Assembly: GCA_013152355.1 (NCBI GenBank)
Contig: JAADGO010000005.1
Location: 1 to 34,530, forward strand
DNA length: 34,530 nucleotides
Direction: 5' to 3'
Source: Chlorobiota bacterium
Lineage (GTDB): Bacteria; Bacteroidota; Bacteroidia; Bacteroidales; Prolixibacteraceae
The notes under the pieces were generated by a model. It ran no database searches. It saw only the letters and a program-made list of their open reading frames with translations, and was not told the origin of the DNA. The position numbers were made by a program, and so were the translations under genes. The stretch's first letter is position 1. Every line of letters begins with the position of its first letter. This document shows positions 1 to 8,565 of the stretch, piece after piece.

Positions 1-280
1 AACAATATCAAACATATTCACCAACCTGAACCTGACCGACATGGAAACCTGCTATAAACTTTTCAGGTCAGATATTATCAAAAACCTTGATTTAAAAGAA
101 AAAAGGTTTGGCTTCGAACCGGAGGTTACAGCGAAAATATCAAGAGTCCCGGGGGTAAGGATTTATGAAATTGGCATCTCCTATTACGGCCGAACTTATG
201 AAGAAGGAAAAAAAATAGGTTGGCGGGATGGGCTTTGGGCCTTGTGGTGTGTGTTGAAGTATAACCTGTTTCCCAGCTAA
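1..280 (+). CDS. Family 2 glycosyltransferase, C-terminal fragment (DPM/GtrB-like)
   Basis: This is the last ~92 residues of a gene that enters from the left edge; the reading frame is open from base 2, so the first internal ATG at 41 is not a real start. The segment [13 protein letters not shown] followed by [12 protein letters not shown] and a [16 protein letters not shown] stretch is the typical C-terminal part of polyprenyl-phosphate sugar transferases (dolichol-phosphate-mannose synthase / GtrB type), which make polyprenyl-P-hexose at the cytoplasmic face. The catalytic N-terminal DxD half lies outside the window. No membrane helix follows, so it would be a single-domain or peripheral enzyme. 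It ends 10 bases before the convergent AlgX-like gene. Family assignment is fairly secure; the sugar donor cannot be told. Confidence 0.85.
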   Translation, partial: TISNIFTNLNLTDMETCYKLFRSDIIKNLDLKEKRFGFEPEVTAKISRVPGVRIYEIGISYYGRTYEEGKKIGWRDGLWALWCVLKYNLFPS

Positions 281-290
281 AGGTAGTATC

Positions 291-1631
291 CTATTTCCCC
301 TTGTTTTGTTTGCTTTTTTTATACTCTATCATCCACATTGCATCTAAGGTAAGCATGGAGTCAACAGAAATATTTTTTTCTTCAGCTTTTCTTCGAATAT
401 CTTTCATCCAGTTATTGTTGCCCCTAATATTGTTAATGTGCTTTTGAAGCTCCGCTCTAAATTTTTTTTCTTCACTTGTCCTTTCACTATTTTCAGTTTT
501 ATTGTCCAGAGCCGATAGCACATTTCGTACAAATCCCCAGGGGAACTTAGGTAAATTTGCTTCGGTTGTCAACAGAATAAAGATATCATTACTGTCTATA
601 GCCTCTTTCTGGTCTATATCTTCAACCATTGTCGGTTTTGAAAAGCTTTCCGGGTAAATTTGCCTGTTATAAAACCAAAATCCACCAGGGCTGAAGCTTT
701 TTGTCCAAATCCCGGTATTGAACATACTCCAGTAAAAGCTATCGGAGATAACAATAACTTTGGGTTTTGTTTTCCCCTCAGCTTGTTCCCATGCAAATTC
801 GGGGTAACACATTTGTTCCGATGGCAGTTGAAAAATAAGGTTCATCCCATCAGCAATGTCATAGTCCATTCGTGCCAGGTTCCCGGATAGCTTATATTCC
901 CCAAGAATTAAATCAGGCATATCTATCCCCCTGGATGCTTCTAAATAATGAATAAGTGAATCTTCGGCCATAAGCATCCCATAAAAGCTCCAGTGTATCC
1001 CATATTTTGGGTAAAGAATATATCTTGAAGTGTCTTTCATCTCCAGGAACCAATGGTTAAAATCAATATGGTTAATGCCCGATTCCTTTAGTTGCCTGGA
1101 AAAGACTTTATAGTTGGTTGTGTCTGTTTTTGGAGAATCATATTTTTCGGGGAAATATTCAGGGTAAAATGACCCCTTCCCCGGGGCGAGGCATACCAAT
1201 AATGATTTGCCCATTGCCTGTAAGGTGTCTTGTAGCCGTTTGATACGTAAAATAGTATGTGTTATTGAATCGAAGCCAACAAAATCAACGCCATTATAGG
1301 CTTTTATATAGTTCAATTCATATAAATAATTTTCTTTTCCACGAATCACGCCCCGAGCGTTAATTTTATCGTAAAGAGTGTATGCAACCTGATTCCTGAG
1401 ACGCACCAGATAAGGCCTGAAACCGATATTATCATTAATATATTTCTCAAATTTATTTTGAAACTCACCATTCAACCAGGAGCCCAGGTTTAAGGTTGGC
1501 AACACATTTAATGTTACAGCACCTTTTAATGGTATTTTTCTGTTAAGGTGAGTAAAACTAAATAATAAAGGCATAGTGATTAGTATACAGAAAAATAAAA
1601 AGGATGCTATTTTGAACCATTGATTTTTCAT
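291..1631 (-). CDS. AlgX/AlgJ-like SGNH-fold O-acetylation protein
   Basis: A 446-residue protein with one N-terminal hydrophobic segment (about residues 8-26) that acts as a membrane anchor or uncleaved signal. The rest resembles AlgX/AlgJ/DHHW-type acetyltransferase proteins: GKENYLYE near residue 99, LVCLAPGKGSFYPEYFPEKY near 145-164, an IHWS motif near 212-215 and a VIVISDSF serine motif. Such proteins move acetyl groups, supplied by an MBOAT partner, onto a periplasmic or surface polysaccharide. In classic AlgX/AlgJ the histidine belongs to a D-x-H pair; here the sequence before it is KYGIHWS, so the usual aspartate position is glycine. The gene starts 5 bases after the MBOAT gene stops (TAGGAGATATG), with an AGGAG immediately upstream, so the two are translationally coupled. 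Role is inferred from family and partner; the acetylated polymer is unknown. Confidence 0.82.
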   Translation of the reverse strand: MKNQWFKIASFLFFCILITMPLLFSFTHLNRKIPLKGAVTLNVLPTLNLGSWLNGEFQNKFEKYINDNIGFRPYLVRLRNQVAYTLYDKINARGVIRGKENYLYELNYIKAYNGVDFVGFDSITHTILRIKRLQDTLQAMGKSLLVCLAPGKGSFYPEYFPEKYDSPKTDTTNYKVFSRQLKESGINHIDFNHWFLEMKDTSRYILYPKYGIHWSFYGMLMAEDSLIHYLEASRGIDMPDLILGEYKLSGNLARMDYDIADGMNLIFQLPSEQMCYPEFAWEQAEGKTKPKVIVISDSFYWSMFNTGIWTKSFSPGGFWFYNRQIYPESFSKPTMVEDIDQKEAIDSNDIFILLTTEANLPKFPWGFVRNVLSALDNKTENSERTSEEKKFRAELQKHINNIRGNNNWMKDIRRKAEEKNISVDSMLTLDAMWMIEYKKSKQNKGK

Positions 1632-1636
1632 ATCTC

Positions 1637-3058
1637 CTAAAATCTGAAATATATAAATGGGTTAAAACCAGTTGTTGTAATGTATGCAGAACATAATAGT
1701 AAAAGTAACAATGAAAGAACAAGATAGATACTATGTCCTGGCACTTTTAAGTTAGAAGTGTAAACCCTTGATTCCAGTTTCCTTCCGAAGTTTGTTAACG
1801 TGATAAATGAGAAGATAAAGCCTAAAATAAGCGTAACATAAAATTCATTATCAAATACTGACAGCGTGTTTGAGAAATCAAAACTAAACATCTTTTTTAA
1901 GTAGAAAAACGCATCAGTAATATTTTCAATACGAAAGAAAACCCAGCCCACCAAAACAACTATGTAGGTGAAGATAGTACGCACAATTGTAGCCGATGAA
2001 TCCAGGATTTTTTTCAGGAATATCCTGTCGAGGACAAGGAATAATCCGTGCCAGGCTCCCCATATTACAAAATTCCAGCTAGCCCCATGCCAGAAACCCG
2101 ATAAAATGAAAACAACGATAAGGTTAAAATACAGCCTTCGTTGAGTCGCTACCCGATTCCCGCCAAGAGGGATGTAAAGGTAATATTTCATAAATTGCCC
2201 CAGTGTAATATGCCAACGATGCCAAAACTCAGTGATACTTCCCGACACATAAGGATTGTCAAAATTCTCAGGGAATTTAAAGCCTATAATCTTCCCTAAA
2301 CCAATTGCCATATCAGAGTAGCCGCTGAAATCAAAATATATCTGGAAAGAATAGGCAACAACTGCCAACCATGCAAAACCCGTGTCAATATTTTCGAGAG
2401 GCATGGAATAAATAGCATCAACCTGTTCACCCAGGACATTCGCAATTAATATTTTTTTCGACAAGCCTATTACAAATCGATATACCCCCAATAGTTTGTT
2501 GTCGATAGTTTCGTTTCTCTTCCTGTCAGATATATCGTCAGCAATAGTATTAAACCGCACAATGGGGCCTGCAATAAGTTGCGGGAACATCAAAATATAT
2601 AATAAATAGTCGGTTAGCTTATCCAGGGGCTTATGTACTTTCCTGTACACGTCAATGGTATAAGTAAGTGACTGGAACGTGAAAAATGAAATGCCAATTG
2701 GCAGGGCAACCTTGACCCAGTGAATGGTATTGAGCGACAAAGATGCCAGGGCAAAATTCACATTGTCGATAAAAAAGTTGGCATATTTAAAATAGCCCAG
2801 TAACCCGAGATTTATCAAAACAGAAATAAGAAGGAACAATTTCCTGTTTTGCTGTTTCTGATAAAGCTGCCTTACCACATAAAAGTTTACACTAAGAGAT
2901 AATATAACCAGAAAAATGAATTTGGGTGCACCCCATGCATAAAAAAAGATGCTGGCAACCAATATCACATAGTTTTTCAAACGTACCCCGACCAAGTGGT
3001 AAACAATGATAAAAACAGGCAAGAAAACGTATAAAAAAAGTATGCTGCTGAAAACCAT
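1637..3058 (-). CDS. MBOAT family O-acyltransferase (AlgI-like)
   Basis: A 473-residue multi-pass membrane protein of normal AlgI/DltB-like length. Diagnostic motifs are PQLIAGPIVRF (about 159-169), FWHRWHITLG (His 280 and His 283) and SGFWHGASWNF (His 324), the last matching the conserved histidine of MBOAT acyltransferases. These proteins carry acyl groups, usually acetyl, across the inner membrane for O-acylation of an exported glycan. It is the first gene of a two-gene operon with the AlgX-like protein just downstream. On the minus strand, a TTTCTTTG box (bases 3073-3080) about 15 bases upstream of the start differs in one base from the Bacteroidota -7 consensus and may be its promoter. 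Confident family call; acceptor glycan unknown. Confidence 0.93.
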   Translation of the reverse strand: MVFSSILFLYVFLPVFIIVYHLVGVRLKNYVILVASIFFYAWGAPKFIFLVILSLSVNFYVVRQLYQKQQNRKLFLLISVLINLGLLGYFKYANFFIDNVNFALASLSLNTIHWVKVALPIGISFFTFQSLTYTIDVYRKVHKPLDKLTDYLLYILMFPQLIAGPIVRFNTIADDISDRKRNETIDNKLLGVYRFVIGLSKKILIANVLGEQVDAIYSMPLENIDTGFAWLAVVAYSFQIYFDFSGYSDMAIGLGKIIGFKFPENFDNPYVSGSITEFWHRWHITLGQFMKYYLYIPLGGNRVATQRRLYFNLIVVFILSGFWHGASWNFVIWGAWHGLFLVLDRIFLKKILDSSATIVRTIFTYIVVLVGWVFFRIENITDAFFYLKKMFSFDFSNTLSVFDNEFYVTLILGFIFSFITLTNFGRKLESRVYTSNLKVPGHSIYLVLSLLLLLLCSAYITTTGFNPFIYFRF

Positions 3059-3117
3059 AAATTAGTTTTACTCAAAGAAACAAAAAATTTCAGAAGGGAG
3101 GAAAGGGCATAAATCAA

Positions 3118-3125
3118 TAACTTTG
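3118..3125 (+). promoter_or_regulatory. Candidate -7 promoter box TAACTTTG
   Basis: Exact match to the Bacteroidota primary-sigma -7 consensus TAnnTTTG, lying 38 bases before the TTG start of the metallophosphoesterase-like gene. No clear -33 TTTG is seen at the usual distance. Confidence 0.5.
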
Positions 3126-3163
3126 TGTAAAATTGCAATTATAAAATTGATAAAGTTTCCATT

Positions 3164-4051
3164 TTGAAAAAGAAATTTCTGGCATTGTATTTAATGTTGC
3201 ATATATGCCTTCTCGTAATGCCTCAGGAAGATACTCTGTCATACCTGTTTATGGGGCATACTTACGAGTACCATTATGCCAACAATAAAGTAGACCCACG
3301 GATTGAACAAATGGACCTTTCAGTGTACAATGGGATTTGGCTAGGCGGCGATGTTTGTTCAGAAAGCCTTATGAACTACAGTACTTTACTGATAATCGAC
3401 AGTTTGTTCCACCTGAAAGCCCCCAATACTCATTGGGCACTGGGTAACCATGATACCAGGAATGGCAACTGGATATGGCTTGAGGAGTTTACCGGCAAAA
3501 AAACCTATTACGCCAGTCATTATAAAGGAATCAGTTATATTGTGTTGAATACCAGCCTTACCCCTTATGATTGTGAGCAACTGGAGGATCAATACAGGAT
3601 GATTGTGAATATGTGCGACACTATCGAAAAATCTTCTCACCTGATAATACTCATGCACCATGGATTATGGGAAGGGGTTCCAGGTTTGCCATCGCCTGTT
3701 TCGTATGCACAAAGCAACCTGAAATACTATAATTTTACCTGCAAGTCGGTTGAAAGTAACTTTGTTAACGAAATATACCCCAGGTTGGTGAAGGTCAAAG
3801 AAAAAGGAATCGAGGTAATATGTATTTTAGGAGATATGGGTGCAAAAAAGATTGATTACCTATCTGACGATGGGATACATTTTTTAGGCACCGGCTTAAA
3901 TAAGAGTCATTATAAAGACCCTGAAGAACGGGCAGCTTCACCTGCCGATTTTATATTGATTTTTAAACATGTCCCGTCAAAAAGATTATTAACCTGGGAG
4001 TTTTACGACCTGGATAAATTCTTGGAAGACAACAAACTATTGGAAAATTAG
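3164..4051 (+). CDS. Exported metallophosphoesterase-like protein
   Basis: A 295-residue protein that starts at TTG; the start is chosen because it gives a basic-then-hydrophobic signal peptide (MKKKFLALYLMLHICLLV). Calcineurin-like phosphoesterase motifs are partly present: GGDVCSE (Asp 62), GNHDTRNG (94-101) and LMHHG (His 165/166). Two canonical features look altered: the first D-x-H is replaced by MGHTYEYH near residue 30, and the final GHxH is replaced by LGDMGAKK near 222. It may therefore be a divergent enzyme or a binding protein of this fold. It stands alone on the plus strand and its 3' end overlaps the convergent T9SS cargo gene by 15 bases. Substrate cannot be inferred. Confidence 0.7.
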   Translation: MKKKFLALYLMLHICLLVMPQEDTLSYLFMGHTYEYHYANNKVDPRIEQMDLSVYNGIWLGGDVCSESLMNYSTLLIIDSLFHLKAPNTHWALGNHDTRNGNWIWLEEFTGKKTYYASHYKGISYIVLNTSLTPYDCEQLEDQYRMIVNMCDTIEKSSHLIILMHHGLWEGVPGLPSPVSYAQSNLKYYNFTCKSVESNFVNEIYPRLVKVKEKGIEVICILGDMGAKKIDYLSDDGIHFLGTGLNKSHYKDPEERAASPADFILIFKHVPSKRLLTWEFYDLDKFLEDNKLLEN

Positions 4052-5500
4052 CTTGCCCCTAAAAATATTATCACCTTTATTTATGACAGTATAGAAATAA
4101 ATCCCGGGCAGGACAGATGGGGAAAATTCATTTATTGTATTTAGTGTTACATTATCTTCAAATACCTTTTTACCATTGATATCGAATAAGGAAAATTTGA
4201 AATTACCTTCATTCTTGGATGTTATTTTAACAGAAATCTTGTTTTGAACCGGGTTGGGGAACACCTGAATTAATTCAAGGCTATCGTTAAACGGCGAATA
4301 CGCCGAAATTACTTCCGGGTTACCGTCTTTTGAAACTTTACAGAGTACAATGTCACTCCGCCCATGGCTTCCCTGATCGGTCCACCCTGTATACATGCAA
4401 CCAGAATCAGGTGTGCAGATTAAATCAGTTCCATAATCGGAGCCTAGGCCGCCAAAAGTCTTTGTCCAGATAATATCCCCATCCAGATTGGTTTTTATTA
4501 AAAACTGGTCCGGCTTCAGGTTTCCTGAATAACTGGCACTGGTGCCGATCATATAAAGCATATTGTCTTCACTAATTTGAACCGACTCACCATATTCGAA
4601 CTCAGGCCCACCGAAGGTTTTCATCCATTCTTCATTTCCCGATTCATCAACCTTCATTAAAAAAACATCGAAACTGCCACTTCCATAACTTTGAGTTGAG
4701 CCACAAACAAAATACCCGCCTTCAGGAGCCAAAATAATATCTTTTGCCCAATCGTGCCCATTGCCTCCAAAGGTTTTATACCATTTTAATTCCCCTGAAT
4801 TATCAGTCTTAATCAGCAAAATATCAGCATCGTGTGTCGAAAAATCAGTCTGGGTAGGATTATAAAATCCGTTTTCAGTCCCGGCCAGCATATAATCACC
4901 CTCCTTGTTTTCAAGTAAACTGAACCCATAATCAACATATTTAGGCCCGAATAATTTTTCCCATTGCATTTCTCCGTTGCTATCGGCTTTTACAAAAAAG
5001 AAATCGCCTCCGTCCAATTGCGTGTTGGAATAACCAATCATTGCAAAGCCGCCATCGCTTGTTCGGATAACATCAAACCCCATATCCTGGTATTGAGTGC
5101 CATAAAACTTTTCCCATTCGGGAAGCCCGTTTTTCCCTAATTTGAAAAGGTGCATGTCAACGTTTGGGAAGCCAAAATCGTAGGCACTGCCAATAACAAA
5201 AACACCCTGTGAGTCAACTAATACCTGGCTGCCAACATCATGGTGCTGAAACCCATATAGGGCTTCACTTGCTATTGTCCCATCAGCATTTAGGCAAAGG
5301 ATATAATAATCTTTTGCGCTTTTTTCATCTTTACGCGAGGTCCCGGCAATGTAATACTTCCCACCGTATGCTGTTAGCGAATTAGCAATATCTTCTTGCT
5401 TGGTGCCCAGCATAATAGCATCCTGGGCATTGGCTACGGATAGTGTTGAAAAAATAAAAGCCATCAAAAACAGGTATGTATGACGAACTACTTTGTTCAT
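4037..5500 (-). CDS. Secreted repeat protein with T9SS type A C-terminal sorting domain
   Basis: A 487-residue protein with a signal peptide ending in VANAQ. The middle has about six repeats of roughly 55-60 residues, each with a W-x-K-x-(F/Y)-G-G or similar turn followed by D-x-G (for example WTKTFGGLGSDYGTDL and WMKTFGGPEFEYGESV), consistent with a beta-propeller. The last ~80 residues, beginning IQVFPNPVQNKISV and continuing FSLFDINGKKV and LPGIYFYTV, are a classic por secretion/T9SS sorting domain, so the protein should cross the outer membrane by T9SS and be attached to or released from the surface. PorQ of the same machinery is encoded at 28307-29341. The biological ligand is unknown; the propeller assignment is by repeat pattern only. 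Confidence 0.88.
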   Translation of the reverse strand: MNKVVRHTYLFLMAFIFSTLSVANAQDAIMLGTKQEDIANSLTAYGGKYYIAGTSRKDEKSAKDYYILCLNADGTIASEALYGFQHHDVGSQVLVDSQGVFVIGSAYDFGFPNVDMHLFKLGKNGLPEWEKFYGTQYQDMGFDVIRTSDGGFAMIGYSNTQLDGGDFFFVKADSNGEMQWEKLFGPKYVDYGFSLLENKEGDYMLAGTENGFYNPTQTDFSTHDADILLIKTDNSGELKWYKTFGGNGHDWAKDIILAPEGGYFVCGSTQSYGSGSFDVFLMKVDESGNEEWMKTFGGPEFEYGESVQISEDNMLYMIGTSASYSGNLKPDQFLIKTNLDGDIIWTKTFGGLGSDYGTDLICTPDSGCMYTGWTDQGSHGRSDIVLCKVSKDGNPEVISAYSPFNDSLELIQVFPNPVQNKISVKITSKNEGNFKFSLFDINGKKVFEDNVTLNTINEFSPSVLPGIYFYTVINKGDNIFRGKLIFQ

Positions 5501-5519
5501 TTTCAGATAAAATATAATG

Positions 5520-5527
5520 CAAACTTA
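5520..5527 (-). promoter_or_regulatory. Candidate -7 promoter box TAAGTTTG
   Basis: On the minus strand this matches TAnnTTTG exactly and lies 19 bases upstream of the ATG of the T9SS cargo gene. It sits about 60 bases before the preferred start of the divergent CotH-like gene. No -33 element is evident. Confidence 0.5.
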
Positions 5528-5581
5528 AAAAGTTTCTTGTTGAATTGTTATTTTAGCGGGTCGTTTCTTAAAGTTTTTATC

Positions 5582-8554
5582 GTGTTTGTACCATCAACAA
5601 AAATTGTATTTTTTTTTATAATTCTTTTTTCCATTGCCTGTTCACAGGATGAAAAAAAAACAATGCGTAAATTTGAAAGGCGGTATTTGTGTGATGCAGA
5701 AACAGTTAATTCTGACAAGTGGGGGTTTGCAGAAGCGTCAGGGCAGCCCGTATTTTTTCAGAATGTCGATACACGGTCGAATGAGTTGGCTTTTAACGGA
5801 GAATTCTCAAGTAAATTAACAGTCGAGAAACCCTATGGGATGACAATTGAGATTGACGATATCCTCCCTGACGACTATATTCAGGTAAATGTTTGGCGGA
5901 AAAGCAGCAAAGGTGACGGCGTTTTGGTAATTGATGGAGGAGAAGGCTTTTATGATGCATCAAAAGAAATAATAGAGACTGCACAAAATGGATGGCAAAA
6001 ATTACAACTAAACTATTTCATCCCGCCAAATTATACGGGGAAGACGATAAAAATTTATACCTGGAACCAAGGGCAGGATACTGTATTTTTTGATGACTTT
6101 GAGATCATTCACCGGCGCAGTAAAAATTATCCGGAATTTGACAATATTCCCGGACTCCGGTTATTTACCAATGAATCAGACCTGGAAAAATTAAACAAGA
6201 AACGCAAATTTGCTTTCGAGAATGGTGCTTTAATAAACTCTGATGAGGATTATTCCAAAGTTATCCTCTATGATGGGAATGATTTTTTAAATGGGAAATT
6301 CCGTTTAAAGGGTGATTTGGTTGACCACTTGCAAGGCGATAAATGGTCGTTCAGGATAAAACTCAAAAAAGGGTTCGCCTGGAGGAATATGGTAACTTTC
6401 TCGATACACAGCCCTGTTACCCGCAACTTTTTGAGTGAATGGCTTTCACACCAGGTGTTTATTAAGGAAGATGTGTTAACGACAAGGTATGGCTTTGTCC
6501 CGATAACCTTAAATGGGAAATCATTAGGATTATATGCATGGGAAGAGCATTTTGAGAAACAGCTACTTGAGAGTAAAAACCGGATGGAAGGGCCTATCCT
6601 TAAATTTGACGAAAGCCTTTTTTGGGCCAGGCTTGTACAAACCAATTTAACCAAACGTCAGTGGGACATAAATTTCTTTGATGCATCAAAAATCCTTCCT
6701 TTCAAACAAAACAAGACTGTTGCCGACACTCTTTTATATACTCAATTGGTTGAGGGGCAAAAACTGGTACAGCAGTACCGCAATTTTTCGTTGCCTGTTA
6801 ATAAAATTTTTAATATTGATAAACTGGCGCGTTATTATGCCTTAGTTGATATTACAAAAGCATACCATGGGTTTACCTGGCATAACCAGCGGTTTTATTA
6901 TAATCCCATTACCTGCCTTCTTGAGCCAATTGCATTTGATTGCTATATTGAAGGAGGGGTTTATCAACGTATTGATGAACCCGTATTAGGGCTGCTTGAC
7001 CCTTCCAAACTGCATGGTTTTTTGAAAGAAGAATTAATGCTCTTTCAGGTTTTTGAGGATAAAGGTTTTAACAGGAAATATATCAATTACCTTAAAATAT
7101 ACTCAAATGAAAACTTTATTTCGGGTATAATGGCCGGATTGTATCCAGAGATTGATTCCATCTCAGAGTTGTTACGAGTAGAATTCCCTGCTTATCATTT
7201 TAATACTGATTTTTTAATGGACAATGCATCGTTCATTCGTAAAAACCTGAAGGAGATAGAAAATAATATTAGCCGGTTAGGAGAAGAGTTCCAGGTGGTA
7301 AAGCATAAAAAATTCAGGATCGATTATACACAGGATATTAATCCTGAATTAATAATAAAGCAGGTTCATGCAAATTACGATTCCCGGTCAGGGAAACTTC
7401 AATTGTCTAATTTCCACAATGGAAGAGTTATTGTAACCGGGGCAATATCAAAAAGTCGGTCTTTAACTGGATTTGAAAAAAAAGTTATTTTACCCCCTTA
7501 TAAAGGAAGCAGCCAGCCCGGGGTTATAATGCTGCAGGATTTTATACCTGAAATGGTTATCTTTTCTGTCGGCAGGAGGGAGTTTATAACGAAAGTAGAC
7601 CCGTGGCCGGTTCCAGAAGGGTTTACCAGCAGGCAGTTATGTATTGGTAGTTTTGATATATCATCGCTTCCTGTCGTTGGCGATTCGATAATTTTTGATG
7701 GTAAATATCAATACAGCTCTGATGTGGTTATTCCTGATTCGTTTCATGTGGTTATGAAGCCGGGAACGCAGTTTGACCTGATAAATAATGCATCGTTCAT
7801 AAGCTTTGCCCCGGTTAAGGTTTTGGGCGAAACGGAGAGGCCTGTAAATATTTTTTCAAGCGATAAGTCGTCCCAGGGTTTTCATATTTTACAAGCCAAC
7901 GAACGGTCGGTGTTGCAATATGTTCATTTCTCCGGGCTTTCAAATCTGAAAAGGGGGGGGTGGCGAACCACGTCTGCAGTTACTTTTTATGAATCGGATG
8001 TTGACTTGTATAATTGTGTATTTAGAGCTAACATTGCCTGTGATGACGCATTAAATGTGGCCAGGTCTGATTTTTTTGTAGAAAACTGCCGGTTCGAAAA
8101 CACCTTTGCCGATGCATTTGATTCTGATTTTAGTACCGGCACTGTCCATAAATGCCGGTTTAAAAATATTGGCAATGATGCAGTTGACTTTTCGGGGAGC
8201 AATGTGGTGATTAAAGATTGTTTTATGGAAGGGATTGGAGACAAAGCCATTTCAGGTGGCGAACATTCAACTTTAAAAGTGACGGATTGTGAGATTTATA
8301 AAACTAATATAGGTATTGCCTCAAAAGACCTGTCGGAGATTACTCTGAATAAAATCATTATTGAAGAGGCAGTGTATGGAATGGTAGCATTTATTAAGAA
8401 ACCGGAATATGGCCCGGCAATTATTAAAATAGACAACCTTAAATTGAAAAATAGTGTTGTCTTCCATAAAATTGAAAAAAAATCAGTATTGATAGTGAAC
8501 GGTAAAATAATAAATGGCACAGAAAAGAATTTAGCTCAAAAATTATATCAATAA
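5582..8554 (+). CDS. CotH-like lipoprotein with N-terminal beta-sandwich-like and C-terminal beta-helix regions
   Basis: The frame is open from an ATG at 5480, but that start would overlap the divergent neighbour. A GTG at 5582 gives a compact lipoprotein signal (MFVPSTKIVFFFIILFSIAC, Cys 20), so a 990-residue protein is preferred. About residues 36-178 form a carbohydrate-binding-like domain ending in FFDDFEI. A CotH-like region follows at about 195-470: FRLKGD, GKSLGLYAWEEHFEK (310-326), WHNQRFYYNP (433-442) and a loop with FDCY (452-455). CotH of Bacillus is a secretory-pathway protein kinase. The C-terminal ~200 residues repeat short units such as NCRFEN, KCRFKN and DCFMEG, typical of a right-handed parallel beta-helix. 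It is first in an operon with DUF4956, VTC and GT-C genes (12-base gap to the next). Kinase activity is not proved; the metal-binding acidic residues look non-canonical (FDCY where DxD-like acids are usual). Confidence 0.8.
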   Translation: MFVPSTKIVFFFIILFSIACSQDEKKTMRKFERRYLCDAETVNSDKWGFAEASGQPVFFQNVDTRSNELAFNGEFSSKLTVEKPYGMTIEIDDILPDDYIQVNVWRKSSKGDGVLVIDGGEGFYDASKEIIETAQNGWQKLQLNYFIPPNYTGKTIKIYTWNQGQDTVFFDDFEIIHRRSKNYPEFDNIPGLRLFTNESDLEKLNKKRKFAFENGALINSDEDYSKVILYDGNDFLNGKFRLKGDLVDHLQGDKWSFRIKLKKGFAWRNMVTFSIHSPVTRNFLSEWLSHQVFIKEDVLTTRYGFVPITLNGKSLGLYAWEEHFEKQLLESKNRMEGPILKFDESLFWARLVQTNLTKRQWDINFFDASKILPFKQNKTVADTLLYTQLVEGQKLVQQYRNFSLPVNKIFNIDKLARYYALVDITKAYHGFTWHNQRFYYNPITCLLEPIAFDCYIEGGVYQRIDEPVLGLLDPSKLHGFLKEELMLFQVFEDKGFNRKYINYLKIYSNENFISGIMAGLYPEIDSISELLRVEFPAYHFNTDFLMDNASFIRKNLKEIENNISRLGEEFQVVKHKKFRIDYTQDINPELIIKQVHANYDSRSGKLQLSNFHNGRVIVTGAISKSRSLTGFEKKVILPPYKGSSQPGVIMLQDFIPEMVIFSVGRREFITKVDPWPVPEGFTSRQLCIGSFDISSLPVVGDSIIFDGKYQYSSDVVIPDSFHVVMKPGTQFDLINNASFISFAPVKVLGETERPVNIFSSDKSSQGFHILQANERSVLQYVHFSGLSNLKRGGWRTTSAVTFYESDVDLYNCVFRANIACDDALNVARSDFFVENCRFENTFADAFDSDFSTGTVHKCRFKNIGNDAVDFSGSNVVIKDCFMEGIGDKAISGGEHSTLKVTDCEIYKTNIGIASKDLSEITLNKIIIEEAVYGMVAFIKKPEYGPAIIKIDNLKLKNSVVFHKIEKKSVLIVNGKIINGTEKNLAQKLYQ

Positions 8555-8565
8555 AAAATATTAAG

